Positions 41,501-56,911 are shown, counted from the stretch's first letter. The stretch: DNA of 64,000 bases from Siphonodentalium dalli (GCA_032622095.1 CP136064.1:36694426-36758425), one strand, 5' to 3'. Notes: generated by a model not told the origin, from the letters alone. Numbers and translations are program-made.

Positions 41501-43170
41501 TTGTTGGTTGCATGGGAAGACAACTTTGGTTTTCAAATGTTTAAAAACTTGAAAGCTCTGTATCAGTCTATGAGAACAAAATAATTGTTCATAACACTTT
41601 TAGAACTGTAGGTCTAGTTTGTTTTATTTATATATTAATGGAAAGCTTTTTCGACATTGATTTCAATTGATTACAAATGTAAATAGAAATATTTAAGGGG
41701 CACACCAGGTTTGATATATTTTTCTTGTACTCTACATAAGATAAAAAGTTTATGTGTACCGGTACCTACAGTACATGTATACCATAGTATGGTACACTTA
41801 GTGTCAATGTTTGGCCACTCGTCGTTCGTCCTTCCATCTGTACCGGGTACGTCTGTCTGTCCCTCCGTAGACACTTTATGCATAATGCGATAACTCTAAC
41901 ATTTTCTATTTGATCGAAACCAAATTTTGTACAGTATATACCGGTATATAGGTTTCACAACCCAAAATACAGTTCGAGTTCGAATATGGGTTTGATCCAA
42001 GATTTTTTTTACAAAGTTATGGCCCTTTTTACTTAGAATTCACGCATGCTGCAAAAACTCACACATTTTTTTTATCTGATTGACAACAAATTTGATATGA
42101 GAGATTGTCAGCCCAAAATACAGATCAAGTTCGAATATGGGTTTGATCCGATTTATTTTAAAGGAGTTATGAGCCCTTTTTTTAATTCCAAATTTTAATT
42201 TAAAAAAAAATGTTTATCTTGAATTTCCTCGCTCAATTTAACAGGCAAAAAATATTAATTTTTTTTTATAATAATAACAAAATTATTTAATTTAAAAAAA
42301 ATGTCATTGACACTAATTTGTTTTAATTGTATATCATTAATTAGGTGTGATGTCCTGTTTTGAAAATAGGCAGATTTTATTTCAATAGTTGCATGTAATG
42401 CCGTTGTATGAAGGTAAAGATAAACAACCTGCTGGCTGGATAATTATTTATCCTATCTGTCAAATTGATTAATGGCTAAACCATTGTATCTCACAGTGAG
42501 AGGTCCTTGTGTGAATAGGGACAGTTAAGAGATTTAAAACGACTCACCCACCCCTAATACTTTAACCCCTTATTAAGACAAATTATATAATATGAGCTTT
42601 TGATTTTATGTTTAAGTACTGATATATGTATTACTGTGATCATATCTTTGACCAATTATCAGTTATAGGTAATCGCTATCGCCAAGGTATGGGTTAAACA
42701 TCTGTCGATCGTGATCGGCCTCTCGTTTTATATTTGGTTCATATATGGGCAGAAATATGAGATTTACCAATATGTACCGTATGTGAACTGTTAACCTTGT
42801 GGGTTGATTTATGAGCTGGGTTTAGAACCACATAATTGGTGGGAGGGTTTCTGGGATTGACCCCCCTAACTTCGGTATTCAGTGTAAAATATGTTGTAAC
42901 TAGACCAACAAATAGCCACATTTAGAATATTTCTAACTTTATGAATTTGAAGTACCAGTTGTAAAATTATTCAATCATGTGAGATTGAAGCCACATGGAC
43001 ATCCATGTTGGTCGGTTGATAGAGGTTTATCGTCGTTTCAGCTGCTATGCCATATCACAACATCAGTTTTACTGGTTGAATGACCACACTAACTGTTAAT
43101 TGCCCCACCCCACCAAACGGGCACCCATGTTAGTCAGCTTTGGTTCGTTAATTAAGCTAGCTTATGTTCA
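38541..43170. other. Intergenic, no gene seen
   Basis: AT-rich with many TACATGTA motifs, a TA-repeat near 40510 and A/T homopolymers near 42200. The short frames (for example 40588-40863 +) have no recognisable domain. No tRNA or rRNA signature. Confidence 0.55.
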
Positions 43171-43969
43171 TATTACAACAGTATACATCCTGTTCTTAAT
43201 CTAAGCATCTTGGCATGACGCTACATATATTTATCTTATATAACAGTATATATGCTGTTCTTAATCTCAGCATCTCAGCATGACGCTACATATATTTATG
43301 TTATATAACAGTATATATGCTGTTCCTAATCTATGCATCTTGACATGAAGCTACATATATTTAACTTATATAACAGTATATATGCTGTTCTTAATATATG
43401 CATCTCAGCATGACGCTACATATATTTATGTTATATAACAGTATATATGCTGTTCTTAATCTATGCATCTTGACATGAAGCTACATATATTTATTTTATA
43501 TAACAGTATATATGCTGTTCTTAATCTGTTCTTAATCTATGCGTCTTGGCATGGCGCTACATATATTTAACTTATATAACAGTGTATATGCTGTTCTTAA
43601 TCTATGCATCTCAGCATGACGCTACATATATTTATGTTATATAACAGTGTAAATGCTGTTCTTAATCTATGCGTCTTGGCATGAAGCTACAGATATTTAA
43701 CTTATATAACAGTGTATATGCTGTTCTTAATCTATGCGTCTTGGCATGACGCTACATATATTTATGTTATATAACAGTATATATGCTGTTCTTAATCTAT
43801 GCATCTTGGCATGACGCTACATATATTTATCTTATATAACAGTAAATATGCTGTTTTTAATATATGCATCTTGACATGACGCTACATTTTTTATCTTATA
43901 TAACAGTATATATGCTGTTCTTAATCTGTGCATCTTGGATGACGCTACATATATTTATCTTATATAACA

Positions 43970-44135
43970 GTGTTTATGCTCCTAGTTGTTACCGAGGACT
44001 GGGCAGGATGTGTGAAACAACCCTCGTGGTACATGCATAGTGGACAAGATATTGAAAGTGATATAATTTTCTATAGTATGCTGGCATGACTCTCCAGCTT
44101 ATAAAAGCTTATATATACAGCACAGGTGGTGCTGT
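43970..44135. repeat. Satellite-embedded ~165-bp spacer, copy 1
   Basis: Contains GTGTTTATGCTCCTAGTTGT, GGACTGGGCAGGATGTGTGA and CATGACTCTCCAGC, then TATAAAAG and ATATATACAG before the monomers resume. Other copies are at 45068, 48225 and 56018. Confidence 0.8.
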
Positions 44136-45067
44136 TCGTAATGTATGCATCCTCGCATGACGCTACATATATTTATCTTATATAACAGTATATATGCTGT
44201 TCTCAATTCATGCATCTTGGAATGACGATACATATATTCACCATATATAACAGTATACATGATGTTCTTAATATATGTGTCTCGGCATGAAGCTACATAT
44301 ATTTATCTTATATAACAGTATATATGCTGTTCTTAATCTATGCGACTTGGCATGACGCTACATATATTTATCTTAAATAACAGTATATATGCTGTTCTTA
44401 ATCTATGCATACTGGCATGACGCTACATATATTTATCTTATACAAAAGTATATATGCTGTTCTTAAGTTATGTATCTTGGCATGACGATACATATATTTA
44501 TCTTATATAAAAGATCTTAGCATGACGCTACATCTATTTATGTATATAACAGTATACATGTTGTCCTTAATATATGCATCTTGGCGTGACGCTACATATA
44601 TTTATCTTATATAACAGTATACATGCTGTTCTTAATCTAGGCATCTTGGCATGACGCTACATATATTTATCTTATATACCAGTATATATGCTGTTCTTAA
44701 TATATGCATCTTGGCATGACGCTACATATATTTATCTTATATACCAGTATATATGCTGTCCTTAATCTATGGATCTTGGCATGACGCTACATATATTTAT
44801 CTTATATACCAGTATACATGCTGTTCTTAATCTAGGCATACCGCTACATATATTCATCATGCATAACAGTATACATGCTGTTCTTAATCTATGCATCTTG
44901 GCATAACGCTACATATATTTATTTATCTTATATACCAGTATATATGCTGTTCTTAATCTATGCATCTTGGCATGACGCTACATATATGTATTTTATATAA
45001 CAGTATACATGTTGTTCTTAATATATGCATCTTGGCATGACGCTACATATATTTATCTTATATAACA

Positions 45068-45234
45068 GTGTTTATGCTCCTAGTTGTTACCGGGGACTGG
45101 GCAGGATGTGTGAAACAACCCTCAAGGTACATGCATAGTGGACAAGAGATTGAAAGTGATGCAAATTTCAATACTATGCTGGCATGACTCTCCAGCCTAT
45201 AAAAGCATATATATATACAGAACAGGTGGTGTTG
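45068..45234. repeat. Satellite-embedded ~165-bp spacer, copy 2
   Basis: Same unit as at 43970, with ACCGGGGACTGGGCAGG, CCAGCCTATAAAAGCATATA and ACAGAACAGGTGG. Confidence 0.8.
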
Positions 45235-48224
45235 TTCTTAATCTATGCATCTTGGCATGACGATACATATATTTATCTTATATAACAGTATATATGCTGT
45301 TCTTAATCAATGCATCTTGGAATGACGCTACATATATTTATCTTATATAACAGAACTTGGCATGACGCTACATATATCTATCTTATATAACAGTATATAT
45401 GCTGTTATTAATCTATGCGTCTTGGCATAACGCTACATATATTTATCGTATATAACAGTGTATATGCTGTTCTTAATCTATGCACATTGGCATAACGCTA
45501 CATATATTTATCTTATATAACAATATATATCCTGTGCTTAATCTATGCATTTTGCCACGACGCTACATATATTTATCTTATATAAAAGTATCTTAATCAG
45601 TGCCTCTTGGCATGACGCTACATATATTTATCTTATATAACAGTATATATGTTGTTCTTAATATATGTGTCTTGGCATAACGCTACATATATTTATCTTA
45701 TATAACAGTGTATATACTGTTATTAATCTACGCATCTTGGCATGTCGCTACATATATTTATCTTATATAACAGTATATATGCTGTTCTTAATCTATGCAT
45801 CTTGGCACGACGCTACATATATTTATCTTATATATCAATATATATCCTGTGCTTAATCTATGCATCTTGCCACGACGCTACATATATTTATCTTATATAA
45901 CAGTATATATGCTGTTCTTAATATATGTGTCTTGGCATAACGCTACATATATTTATCTTATATAACAATATATATCCTGTGCTTAATCTATGCATCTTGC
46001 CACGACGCTACATATATTTATCTTATATAAAAGTATCTTAATCAGTGCCTCTTGGCATGACGCTACATATATTTATCTTATATAACAGTATATATGTTGT
46101 TCTTAATCTATGCACCTTGGCATAACGCTACATATATTTATCTTATATATCAATATATATCCTGTGCTTAATCTATGCATCTTGCCACGACGCTACATAT
46201 ATTTATCTTATATAACAGTATATATGCTGTTCTTAATATATGTGTCTTGGCATAACGCTACATATATTTATCTTATATAACAATATATATCCTGTGCTTA
46301 ATCTATGCATCTTGCCACGACGCTACATATATTTATCTTATATAAAAGTATCTTAATCAGTGCCTCTTGGCATGACGCTACATATATTTATCTTATATAA
46401 CAGTATATATGTTGTTCTTAATATATGTGTCTTGGCATAACGCTACATATATTTATCTTATATAACAGTATACATGTTGTTCTTAATATATGCATCTTGG
46501 CACGACGCTACATATATTTATTTTTATATAACAGTATATATGTTGTTCTTAATCTATGCATCTTGGCATGACGCTACATATATTTATCTTATATAACAGT
46601 ATATATGCTGTTCTTAATATATGCATCTTGGCATGACGCTACATATATTCATCTTATATAACAGTATATATGCTGTTCTTAATCTAGGCATCTTGGCATA
46701 ACGCTACATATATACATCATATATAACAGTATATATGCTGTTCTTAATATATGCATATTGGCATGACGCTACATAAATTTTTCTTATATGACCGTATATA
46801 TGCTGTTCTTAATCTATGTATCTTGGCATGGCGCTACATATATTTATCTTATATAACAGTATATATGCTGTTCTTAATATATGCATCTTGGCATGTCGCT
46901 ACATATATTTATCTTATATAAAAGTATACATGTTGTTCTTAATCTATGCATCTTGGCACGACGCTACATATATTTATCTTATATAACAGTGTATATACTG
47001 TTATTAATCTACGCATCTTGGCATGTCGCTACATATATTTATCTTATATAACAGTATATATGCTGTTCTTAATATATGCATCTTGGCATGACGCTACATA
47101 TATTCATCTTATATAACAGTATATATGCTGTTCTTAATCTAGGCATCTTGGCATAACGCTACATATATACATCATATATAACAGTATATACGCTGTTCTT
47201 AATATATGCATCTTGGCATGACGCTACATAAATTTTTCTTGTATAACAGTATATATGCTGTTCTTAATCAGTGCATGTTGGCATGACGCTACGTATATTT
47301 ATCTTATATAACAGTATATATGTTGTTCTTAATCTATGTATCTTGGCATGACCCTACATATATTTATCTTATATAACAGTGTATATGATGTTCTTAATTT
47401 CTGCATCTTGGCATAACGCTACATATATTTATCTTATATAACAGTATATATGCTGTTCTTAATATATGTGTCTTGGCATAACGCTACATATATTTATCTT
47501 ATATAACAGTATACATGTTGTTCTTAATCTATGCATCTTGGCACAACGCTACATATATTTATTTTTATACAACAGTATATATGCTGTTCTTAATCTATGT
47601 ATCTTGGCATAACGCTACATATATTTTTCTTATATGACAGTATATATGCTGTTCTTAATCTATGTATCTTGGCACGAAGATACATATATTTATTTTATAT
47701 AACAGTATATATGATGTTCTTAATCAATGCGTCTTGGCATAACGCTACATATATCTATCTTATATAACAGTATATTTGCTGTTCTTAATCCATGCATCTT
47801 GGCATGACGATACATATATCTATCTTATATAACAGTGTATATGTTGTTCTTAATATATGCGTCTTGGCATGACGCTACATATATTTTTCTTATATAGCAG
47901 TATATATGCTGTTATTAATCTATGCATCTTGGCATAACGCTACATATATTTATTTTCTATAACAGTATACATGCTTTTCTTAATCTAAGAATCTTGGCAT
48001 GACGCTACATATATTTATCTTATATAACAGTATATATGATGTTCTTAATCTATGCATCTTCGCATGACGCTACATATATTTATCTTATATACCAGTATAT
48101 ATGCTGTTCTTAATCTATGCATCTTGGCATGACGCTACATATATTTATTATATGTAACAGTATACATGTTGTTCTTAATCTATGCATCTTGGCATGACGC
48201 TACAAATATTTTTCTTATATAACA

Positions 48225-48390
48225 GTGTTTATGCTCCTAGTTGTTACCGAGGACTGGGCAGGATGTGTGAAACAACCCTCATGGTACATGCATAGTGGAC
48301 AAGAGATTGAAAGTGATATCATTTTGTATACTATGCTGGCATGACTCTCCAGCCTATAAAAGCATATATATACAGAACAGGTGGTGCTGT
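48225..48390. repeat. Satellite-embedded ~165-bp spacer, copy 3
   Basis: Same unit, with CCTATAAAAGCATATATATA and ACAGAACAGGTGGTGC at its end. Confidence 0.8.
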
Positions 48391-51300
48391 TCTTAATCTA
48401 TGCATCTTGGCATGACGCTACATATATTTATCTTATATAACAGTATATATGCTGTTCTTAATCTATGCATCTTGGCATGACGCTACATATATTTATCTTA
48501 TATAACAGTATATATGATGTTCTTAATCTATGCATCTTGGCACGACGCTACATATATTTATTTTTGTATAACAGTATATATGCTGTTCTTAATCTATGTA
48601 TCGTGGCATGACGCTACATATATTTATCTTATATAACAGTATATATGCTGTTCTTAATCTATACATCTTGGCATGACGCTACATATATTTATCTTATATA
48701 ACAGTGTATATGCTGTTCTTAATCTATGCATCTTGGCATGACGCTACATATATTTACCTTATATAACAGTATATATGCTGTTCTTAATCTATGCATCTTG
48801 GCATGACGCTACATATATTTATCTTATATAACAGTATATATGCTGTTCTTAATCTTTGCATCTTGGCACGACGCTACATATATTTATTTTTGTATAACAG
48901 TATATATGCTGTTCTTAATCTATGTATCGTGGCATGACGCTACATATATTTATCTTATATAACAGTATATATGCTGTTCTTAATCTATACATCTTGGCAT
49001 GACGCTACATATATTTATCTTATATAACTGTGTATATGCTGTTCTTAATCTATGCACCTTGGCATAACGCTACATATATTTATCTTATATATCAATATAT
49101 ATCCTGTTCTTAATCTATGCATCTTGGCACGACGCTACATATATTTATCTTCTATAAAAGTATCTTAATCAGTGCCTCTTGGCATGACGCTACATATATT
49201 TATTTTATATAACAGTATATATGCTGTTCTTAATCAATGCGTCTTTGCATATCGCTACATATATTTATCTTATATAACAGTATACATGCTGTTCTTAATC
49301 TATGCATCTTGGTAGGACGCTACATAACAGTATATATGCTGTTCTTAATATATGCATCTTGGCATGACGCTACATATATTCATTTAATATAACAGTATAT
49401 ATGCTGTTCTTAATCTATGCATCTTTGCATGACGCTACATATATTTATCTTATATAACAGTATATATCCTGTTCTTAATATATGTGTCTTGGCATAACGC
49501 TACATATATTCATTTAATATAACAGTATATATGCTGTTCTTAATCTATGCATCTTTGCATGACGCTACATATATTTATCTTATATAACAGTATATATGCT
49601 GTTCTTAATATATGCATCTTGGCATGACGCTACTATATTCATTTAATATAACAGTATATATGCTGTTCTTTATCTATGCATCTTTGCATGACGCTACATA
49701 TATTTATCTTATATAACAGTATATATGCTGTTCTTAATATATGTGTCTTGGCATAACGCTACATATATTCATTTAATATAACAGTATATATGCTGTTCTT
49801 AATATATTCATCTTGGCATGACGCTACATATATTCATTTAATATAACAGTATATATGCTGTTCTTTATTTATGCATCTTGGCATGACGATACATATATTT
49901 ATCTTATATAACAGTATATATGCTGTTCTTAATGTATGCATCTTGGCACGACGCTACATATATTTATTTTACATAACTGTATATATGCTGTTCTTAATAT
50001 ATGCATATTCGCATAACGCAACATATATTTATCTTATATAACAGGATACATGCTGTTCTTAATCTATGCATCTTGGCATGACGCTATATATATTAATCTT
50101 ATATAACAGTATCTTAATCTATGCATCTTGGCATGACGCTGCATATATTTATCTTATATAACAGTGTATATGCTGTTCTTATTCAGTGCATCTTGGCATG
50201 ACGCTACATATATTTATCTTATATAACAGTATATATGCTGTTCTTAATCTATGCATCTTGGCATGACGCTACATATATTTATCTTATATAACAGAATTAT
50301 AGCTGTTCTTAATCTATGCATCTTGGCATAACGCTACATATATTTATCTTATATAACAGTATATATACTGTTATTAATATATGCATCTTGGCATGACGCT
50401 ACATATATGTATCTTATATAACAGTATATATGCTGTTCTTAATCTATGCATCTTGGCAGGACGCTACATAACAGTATATATGCTGTTCTTAATCTATGCA
50501 TCTTGGCATGACGCTACATATATTTATCTTATATAACAGTATATATGCTGTTCTTAATCTATGCATCTTGGCATGACGCTACATATCTTTATCTTATATA
50601 ACAGTATATATACTGTTATTAATCTATGCATCTTGGCATGACGCTACATATATAACAGTTTATATGCTGTTCTTAATCTATGCATCTTGGCACGACGCTA
50701 CATATATTTATTTTATATAACAGTATACATGCTGTTCTTTGTCTATGCATCTTGGCATGACGCTACATATATTTATCTTATAAAACAGTATATATGCTGT
50801 TCTTAAGCTATGGATCTTGGCACGACGCTACATATATTTATGTTATATATCAGTATATATGCTGTTCTTAATCTATGCGTCTTTGCATGACGCTACATAT
50901 ATTTATCTTATATAACTGTATATATGTTGTTCTTAATCTATGCATCTTGGCACGACGCTACATATATTTATCTTATATAACAGTATACATGCTGTTCTTA
51001 ATCAATGCGTCTGGCATGACGCTACATATATTTATAGCGTATATATTTATTAACAGTATATATGATGTTCTTAATCTATGAATATTGGTATGACGCTACA
51101 TATATTTATCTTATATAACAGTTTATATGCTGTTCTTAATCTATGCGTCTTGGCATGATGCTACATTTATTTATCTTATATAACAGTATATATGCTGTTC
51201 TTAATCTATGCATCTTGGCATGACGCTACAAATATGTATTTTATATAACAGTATATTTGCTGTTCTTAATCTACGCGTTTTGGCATAGCGCTACATATAT

Positions 51301-51529
51301 TTATCTCATATAACCGTATATATACTGTTCTTAATCTATGCGTCTTGGCATAACGCTACATATATTTATCTCATATAACCGTATATATACTGTTCTTAAT
51401 CTATGCGTCTTGGCATAACGCTACATATATTGATCTTATATAACAGTGTATATGCTGTTCTTAATCTATGTATCTTGGCATGACGCCACATATATTTATT
51501 TTATATAACAGTATACATGCTGTTCTTGA

Positions 51530-51746
51530 AGGGGTACTGTACACTAAATCAGACCAATTATGGGACCATCTCGTTTTTTACTGAACAAAATATATGCAAC
51601 AAATGAATGAATTTGAGCCATAGATTAGTGCAAAATGCACACATGTGCTTTATGAATTATGCAAACAACATTGTAATTATAATGAGAATGAATTTATGAC
51701 TGAAGCCATAAATTCATTTTCGTTATAATTACCGTGTTGTTTGTAT
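51530..51746. mobile_element. MITE in satellite, truncated copy
   Basis: Left half of the AGGGGTACTGTA element, after TTGA (51526-51529). It includes the internal hairpin ATGAATTTATGACTGAAGCC and CATAAATTCATTTTCGTTAT, then stops abruptly where the array resumes with CTTATATAACAG. Confidence 0.7.
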
Positions 51747-51883
51747 CTTATATAACAGTTTATATGCTGTTCTTAATCTATGCGTCTTGGCATGATGCTA
51801 CATTTATTTATCTTATATTTCAGTATATATGCTGTTCTTAATCTATGCATCTTGGCATGACGCTACATATATTTATCTTATAT

Positions 51884-54064
51884 TACCATTGGATCTGTAA
51901 GTTCCAAGGGTTTTATATCTTCTACATCACAAACAATTACGACTCGCTAATCTATTTCGTATTTCGCGCTACCTCTCGATACAAGTCTCTCAGCCAGCGA
52001 GATCTGGCGAGATCTCACATGTAAACAGCCGAAGCACTACTTTTAAAAAAAGAATACGCATTGTTTATTTCAACTGATTGTGCAATAGTTACAGATCAAT
52101 CTACCAACCAACAGTTTTTAAATAATCGCAATCTGATACACATCCGTAAATGTTTTCCTCACTACGTCTTGTATTTAATAATGCCGTTCGCAAGACGATC
52201 TCCTTTTTTCTACGGATCTATATTTTTTGATGCGCACGAACACAAAACTACGCAGTAAGTAATTCATTCCCTATATTTTTCTCACAAGGTGCAGACGCAT
52301 ATTTTACTCTATCTCACAACTTTTTCACCCACCACCTCCCCTTTCAACCACCTTCGCTCAGCCTGATCCATTATCTTTTGTTTCTTCCACCTTCACGGTT
52401 TTCCCCCACCCATCAGTTATTTTGTCTCCATTTTACTTTGGAGCCTTTTAAAGCATACATTTTCTGTTTTTAATCCAATATTTGTTTTCACAGATTAAGT
52501 GCCCCCCCCCCTTTTTCCATAACTGGTGGGTGGGGACAATTTTGTCATATCTTTCAGGTCTGTCCGGGTTTTCATTTTCATGTTTCTTGTTCATCCCCGG
52601 TCTTTCCAGTTAAGCCTTTTAGGCTTGTGTACTCTTGTTACTTTTATTTGTTATGGCGTTTTCGGACCCACTGTATATACGTTCTTGTTCGGCTACCTAT
52701 ATTACTTGTTCAGATTTTATAGTTATATATTTTTATATAGAATATAGGTAGTCCATAAACCCATTTTAAATCCCATGTCTTAATGGGCTTAGTCACTCGT
52801 ACATTGTACTTAGAGTGTGGGGTAACTAGTCATAACCTATGCCACATTGCTTCTGATAATGTCACCTCATGCTCGATGTGCTATTGTCAATTATTTACTA
52901 CTTTAGTGCATATCATCATTTCACATGTACTCGGTGAGTTCCGAGTTACAAATGGTTTTGGATCATGCTGTGCTTTTTTCTTTTTGGGACAGTGGGTGCG
53001 TCTCGGGCAAATTTCCCTTTGCCCTCTTCTCGTGGCGTTTTCGGACCCACTGTATATACGTTCTTGTTCGGCTACCTATATTACTTGTTCAGATTTTATA
53101 GTTATATATTTTTATATAGAATATAGGTAGTCCATATCGCAACACCAAGTCTTTCTTAGTCCTTTCCTTGATGTTGGGGATATAAATTACCATTGGATCT
53201 GTAAGTTCCAAGGGTTTTATATCTTCTACATCACCAACAATTACGACTCGCTAATCTATTTCGTATTTCGCGCTACCTCTCGATACAAGTCTCTCAGCCA
53301 GCGAGATCTGGCGAGATCTCACATGTAAACAGCCGAAGCACTACTTTAAAAAAAAGAATACGCATTGTTTATTTCAACTGATTGTGCAATAGTTACAGAT
53401 CAATCTACCAACCAACACTTTTTAACTAATCGCAATCTGATACACATCCGTAAATGTTTTCCTCACTACGTCTTGTATTTAATAATGCCGTTCGCAAGAC
53501 GATCTCCTTTTTTCTACGGATCTATATTTTTTGATGCGCACGAACACAAAACTACGCAGTAAGTAATTCATTCCCTATATTTTTCTCACAAGGTGCAGAC
53601 GCATATTTTACTCTATCTCACAACTTTTTCACCCACCGCCTCCCCTTTCAACCACCTTCGCTCAGCCTGATCCATTATCTTTTGTTTCTTCCACCTTCAC
53701 GGTTTTCCCCCACCCACCAGTTATTTTGTCTCCATTTTACTTTGGAGCCTTTTAAAGCATACATTTTCTGTTTTTAATCCAATATTTGTTTTCACAGATT
53801 AAGTGCCCCCCCTTTTTTTCCATAACTGCAAGGTGGGGACTTTTTTGTCATATCTTTCAGGTCTGTCCGGGTTTTCATTTTCATGTTTCTTGTTCATCCC
53901 CGGTCTTTCCAGTTAAGCCTTTTAGGCTTGTGTACTCTTGTTACTTTTATTTGTTATGGCGTTTTCGGACCCACTGTATTTACGTTCTTGTTCGGCTACC
54001 TATATTACTTGATCAGATTTTATAGTTATATATTTTTATATAGAATATAGGTAGTCCATATCGC
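51884..54064. repeat. 2.2-kb insertion with ~870-bp direct repeats
   Basis: The unit 51884-52757 (starts TTACCATTGGATCTGTAAG, ends GGTAGTCCATA) recurs nearly identically at 53187-54060. A third copy of only its last ~105 bp (GTTTTCGGACCCACTGTATA to TCCATATCGCA) lies at 53034-53140. The middle 276 bp is not repeated. It interrupts the satellite. The two repeats could be LTR-like ends of a deleted element or a tandem duplication. The small frame MFISTDCAIVTDQ... occurs in both copies; I do not recognise it. Confidence 0.7.
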
Positions 54065-56017
54065 AGTATATATGTTGTTCTTAATATATGTGTCCTGGCA
54101 TAACGCTACATATATTTATCTTATATAACAGTATATATGCTGTTCTTAATCTATGCGTCTTGGCATAACGCTACATATATTTATCTTATATAACAGTATA
54201 CATGTTGTTCTTAATCTATGCATCTTGGCACGACGCTACATATATTTATTTGTATATAACAGTATATATGCTGTCCTTATTCTATGTATCTTGGCATGAC
54301 GCTACATATATTTATCTTATATAACAGTATATATGCTGTTCTTAATATATGCATCTTGGCATGACGCAACATATATTTATCTTATATAACAGTATACATG
54401 CTGTTCTTAATATATGCATCTTGGCATGACGCTATATATAGTAATCTTATATAACAGTATATTTGCTTTTCTTAATCTATGTATCTTGGCATGACGCTAC
54501 ATATATTTATCTTATATAACAGTATACATGTTGTTCTTAATCTATGCATCTTGGCATGACGCTACATATATACATCATATATAACAGTATACATGTTGTT
54601 CTTAATCTATGCATCTTGGCATGACGCTACATATATACATCATATATAACAGTATACATGTTGTTCTTAATCTATGTATCTTGGCATGACGCTACATATA
54701 TTTATCTTATATAACAGTATATATGCTGTTCTTAATATATGCATCTTGGCATGACGCTACATATATTTATCTTATATAACAGTATATATGCTGTTCTTAA
54801 TCTAGGCATCTTGGCATAACGCTACATATATACATCATATATAACAGTATATATGCTGTTCTTAATATATGCATCTTGGCATGACGCTACATAAATATTT
54901 CTTATATGACAGTATATATGCTGTTCTTAATCTATGTATCTTGGCATGGCGCTACATATATTTATCTTATATAACAGTATATATGCTGTTCTTAATCAGT
55001 GTATGTTGGCATGACGCTACGTATATTTATCTTATATAACAGTATATATGTTGTTCTTAATCTATGTATCTTGGCATGACCCTACATATATTTATCTTAT
55101 ATAACAGTGTATATGATGTTCTTAATTTCTGCATCTTGGCATAACGCTACATATATTTATCTTATATAACAGTATATATGCTGTTCTTAATATATGTGTC
55201 TTGGCATAACGCTACATATATTTATCTTATATAACAGTATATATGCTGTTCTTAATCTATGCGTCTTGGCATAACGCTACATATATTTATCTTATATAAC
55301 AGTATACATGTTGTTCTTAATCTATGCATCTTGGCACGACGCTACATATATTTATTTTTATACAACAGTATATATGCTGTTCTTAATCTATGTATCTTGG
55401 CATAACGCTACATATATTTTTCTTATATGACAGTATATATGCTGTTCTTAATCTATGTATCTTGGCACGAAGATACATATATTTATTTTATATAACAGTA
55501 TATATGATGTTCTTAATCAATGCGTCTTGGCATAACGCTACATATATCTATCTTATATAACAGTATATTTGCTGTTCTTAATCCATGCATATTGGCATGA
55601 CGATACATATATCTATCTTATATAACAGTGTATATGTTGTTCTTAATATATGCGTCTTGGCATGACGCTACATATATATTTCTTATATAGCAGTATATAT
55701 GCTGTTATTAATCTATGCATCTTGGCATAACGCTACATATATTTATTTTATATAACAGTATACATGCTTTTCTTAATCTAAGCATCTTGGCATGACGCTA
55801 CATATATTGATCTTATATAACAGTATATATGATGTTCTTAATCTATGCATCTTCGCATGACGCTACATATATTTATCTTATATACCAGTATATATGCTGT
55901 TCTTAATCTATGCATCTTGGCATGACGCTACATATATGTATTATATGTAACAGTATACATGTTGTTCTTAATATATGCATCTTGGCATGACGCTACAAAT
56001 ATTTATCTTATATAACA

Positions 56018-56182
56018 GTGTTTATGCTCCTAGTTGTTACCGAGGACTGGGCAGGATGTGTGAAACAACCCTCATGGTACATGCATAGTGGACAAGAGAT
56101 TGAAAGTGATATAATTTTCTATACTATGCTGGCATGACTCTCCAGCCTATAAAAGCATATATATACAGAACAGGTGGAGCTG
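56018..56182. repeat. Satellite-embedded ~165-bp spacer, copy 4
   Basis: Same unit as at 43970, 45068 and 48225, with CCAGCCTATAAAAGCATATA. Confidence 0.8.
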
Positions 56183-56566
56183 TTCTTAATCTATGCATCT
56201 TGGCATGACGCTACATATATTTCTCTTATATAACAGTATACATGATGTTCTTAATCTATGCATCTTGGCATGACGCTACCTATATTTATCTTATATAACA
56301 GTATATATGCTGTTCTTAATCTATGCATCTTGGCATGACGCTACATATATTTACCTTATATAACAGTATATATACTGTTATTAATCTACGCATCTTGGCA
56401 TGACGCTACATATATTTATCTTATATAACAGTATATATGCTGTTCTTAATCTATGCATCTTGGCACGACGCTACATATATTTATTTTTGTATAACAGTAT
56501 ATATGCTGTTCTTAATCTATGTATCGTGGTATTTATTTTATATAACAGTATACATGCTGTTCTTGA

Positions 56567-56911
56567 GGGGGTACTTTACACTAAATCAGACCAATTATGG
56601 GACCATCTCGTTTTTTACTGAACAAAATATATGCAACAATGAATGAATTTGAGCCATAGATTAGTGCAAAATGCACACATGTGCTTTATGAATTATGCAA
56701 ACAACATTGTAATTATAATGAGAATGAATTTATGGCTGAAGCCATAAATTCATTTTCGTTATAATTACCGTGTTGTTTGTATCGTTCATGCGGTAAATGG
56801 GTGTATTTTGCACACATCCATGGCTCAAATTAATTAATTTGTTGCATATATTATGTTGATTATAAAAGTAGATGGTCCCAAAAATGTCCTGATTTAGTGT
56901 ACTGTATCCAT
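56567..56911. mobile_element. TTAA-flanked MITE, full copy
   Basis: 345 bp. It follows TTGA (56563-56566, one change from TTAA) and is followed by TTAA (56912-56915). The ends GGGGGTACTTTACACTAAAT and ATTTAGTGTACTGTATCC are inverted, and the interior also folds back (GCCATAAATTC near the centre). No coding capacity. Confidence 0.78.

Noticed and set aside
45665-56646. Small frames in the satellite with LCILARRYIYLSYITVYMLF-like sequence
   Set aside because: They are translations of the 65-bp monomer, not genes.
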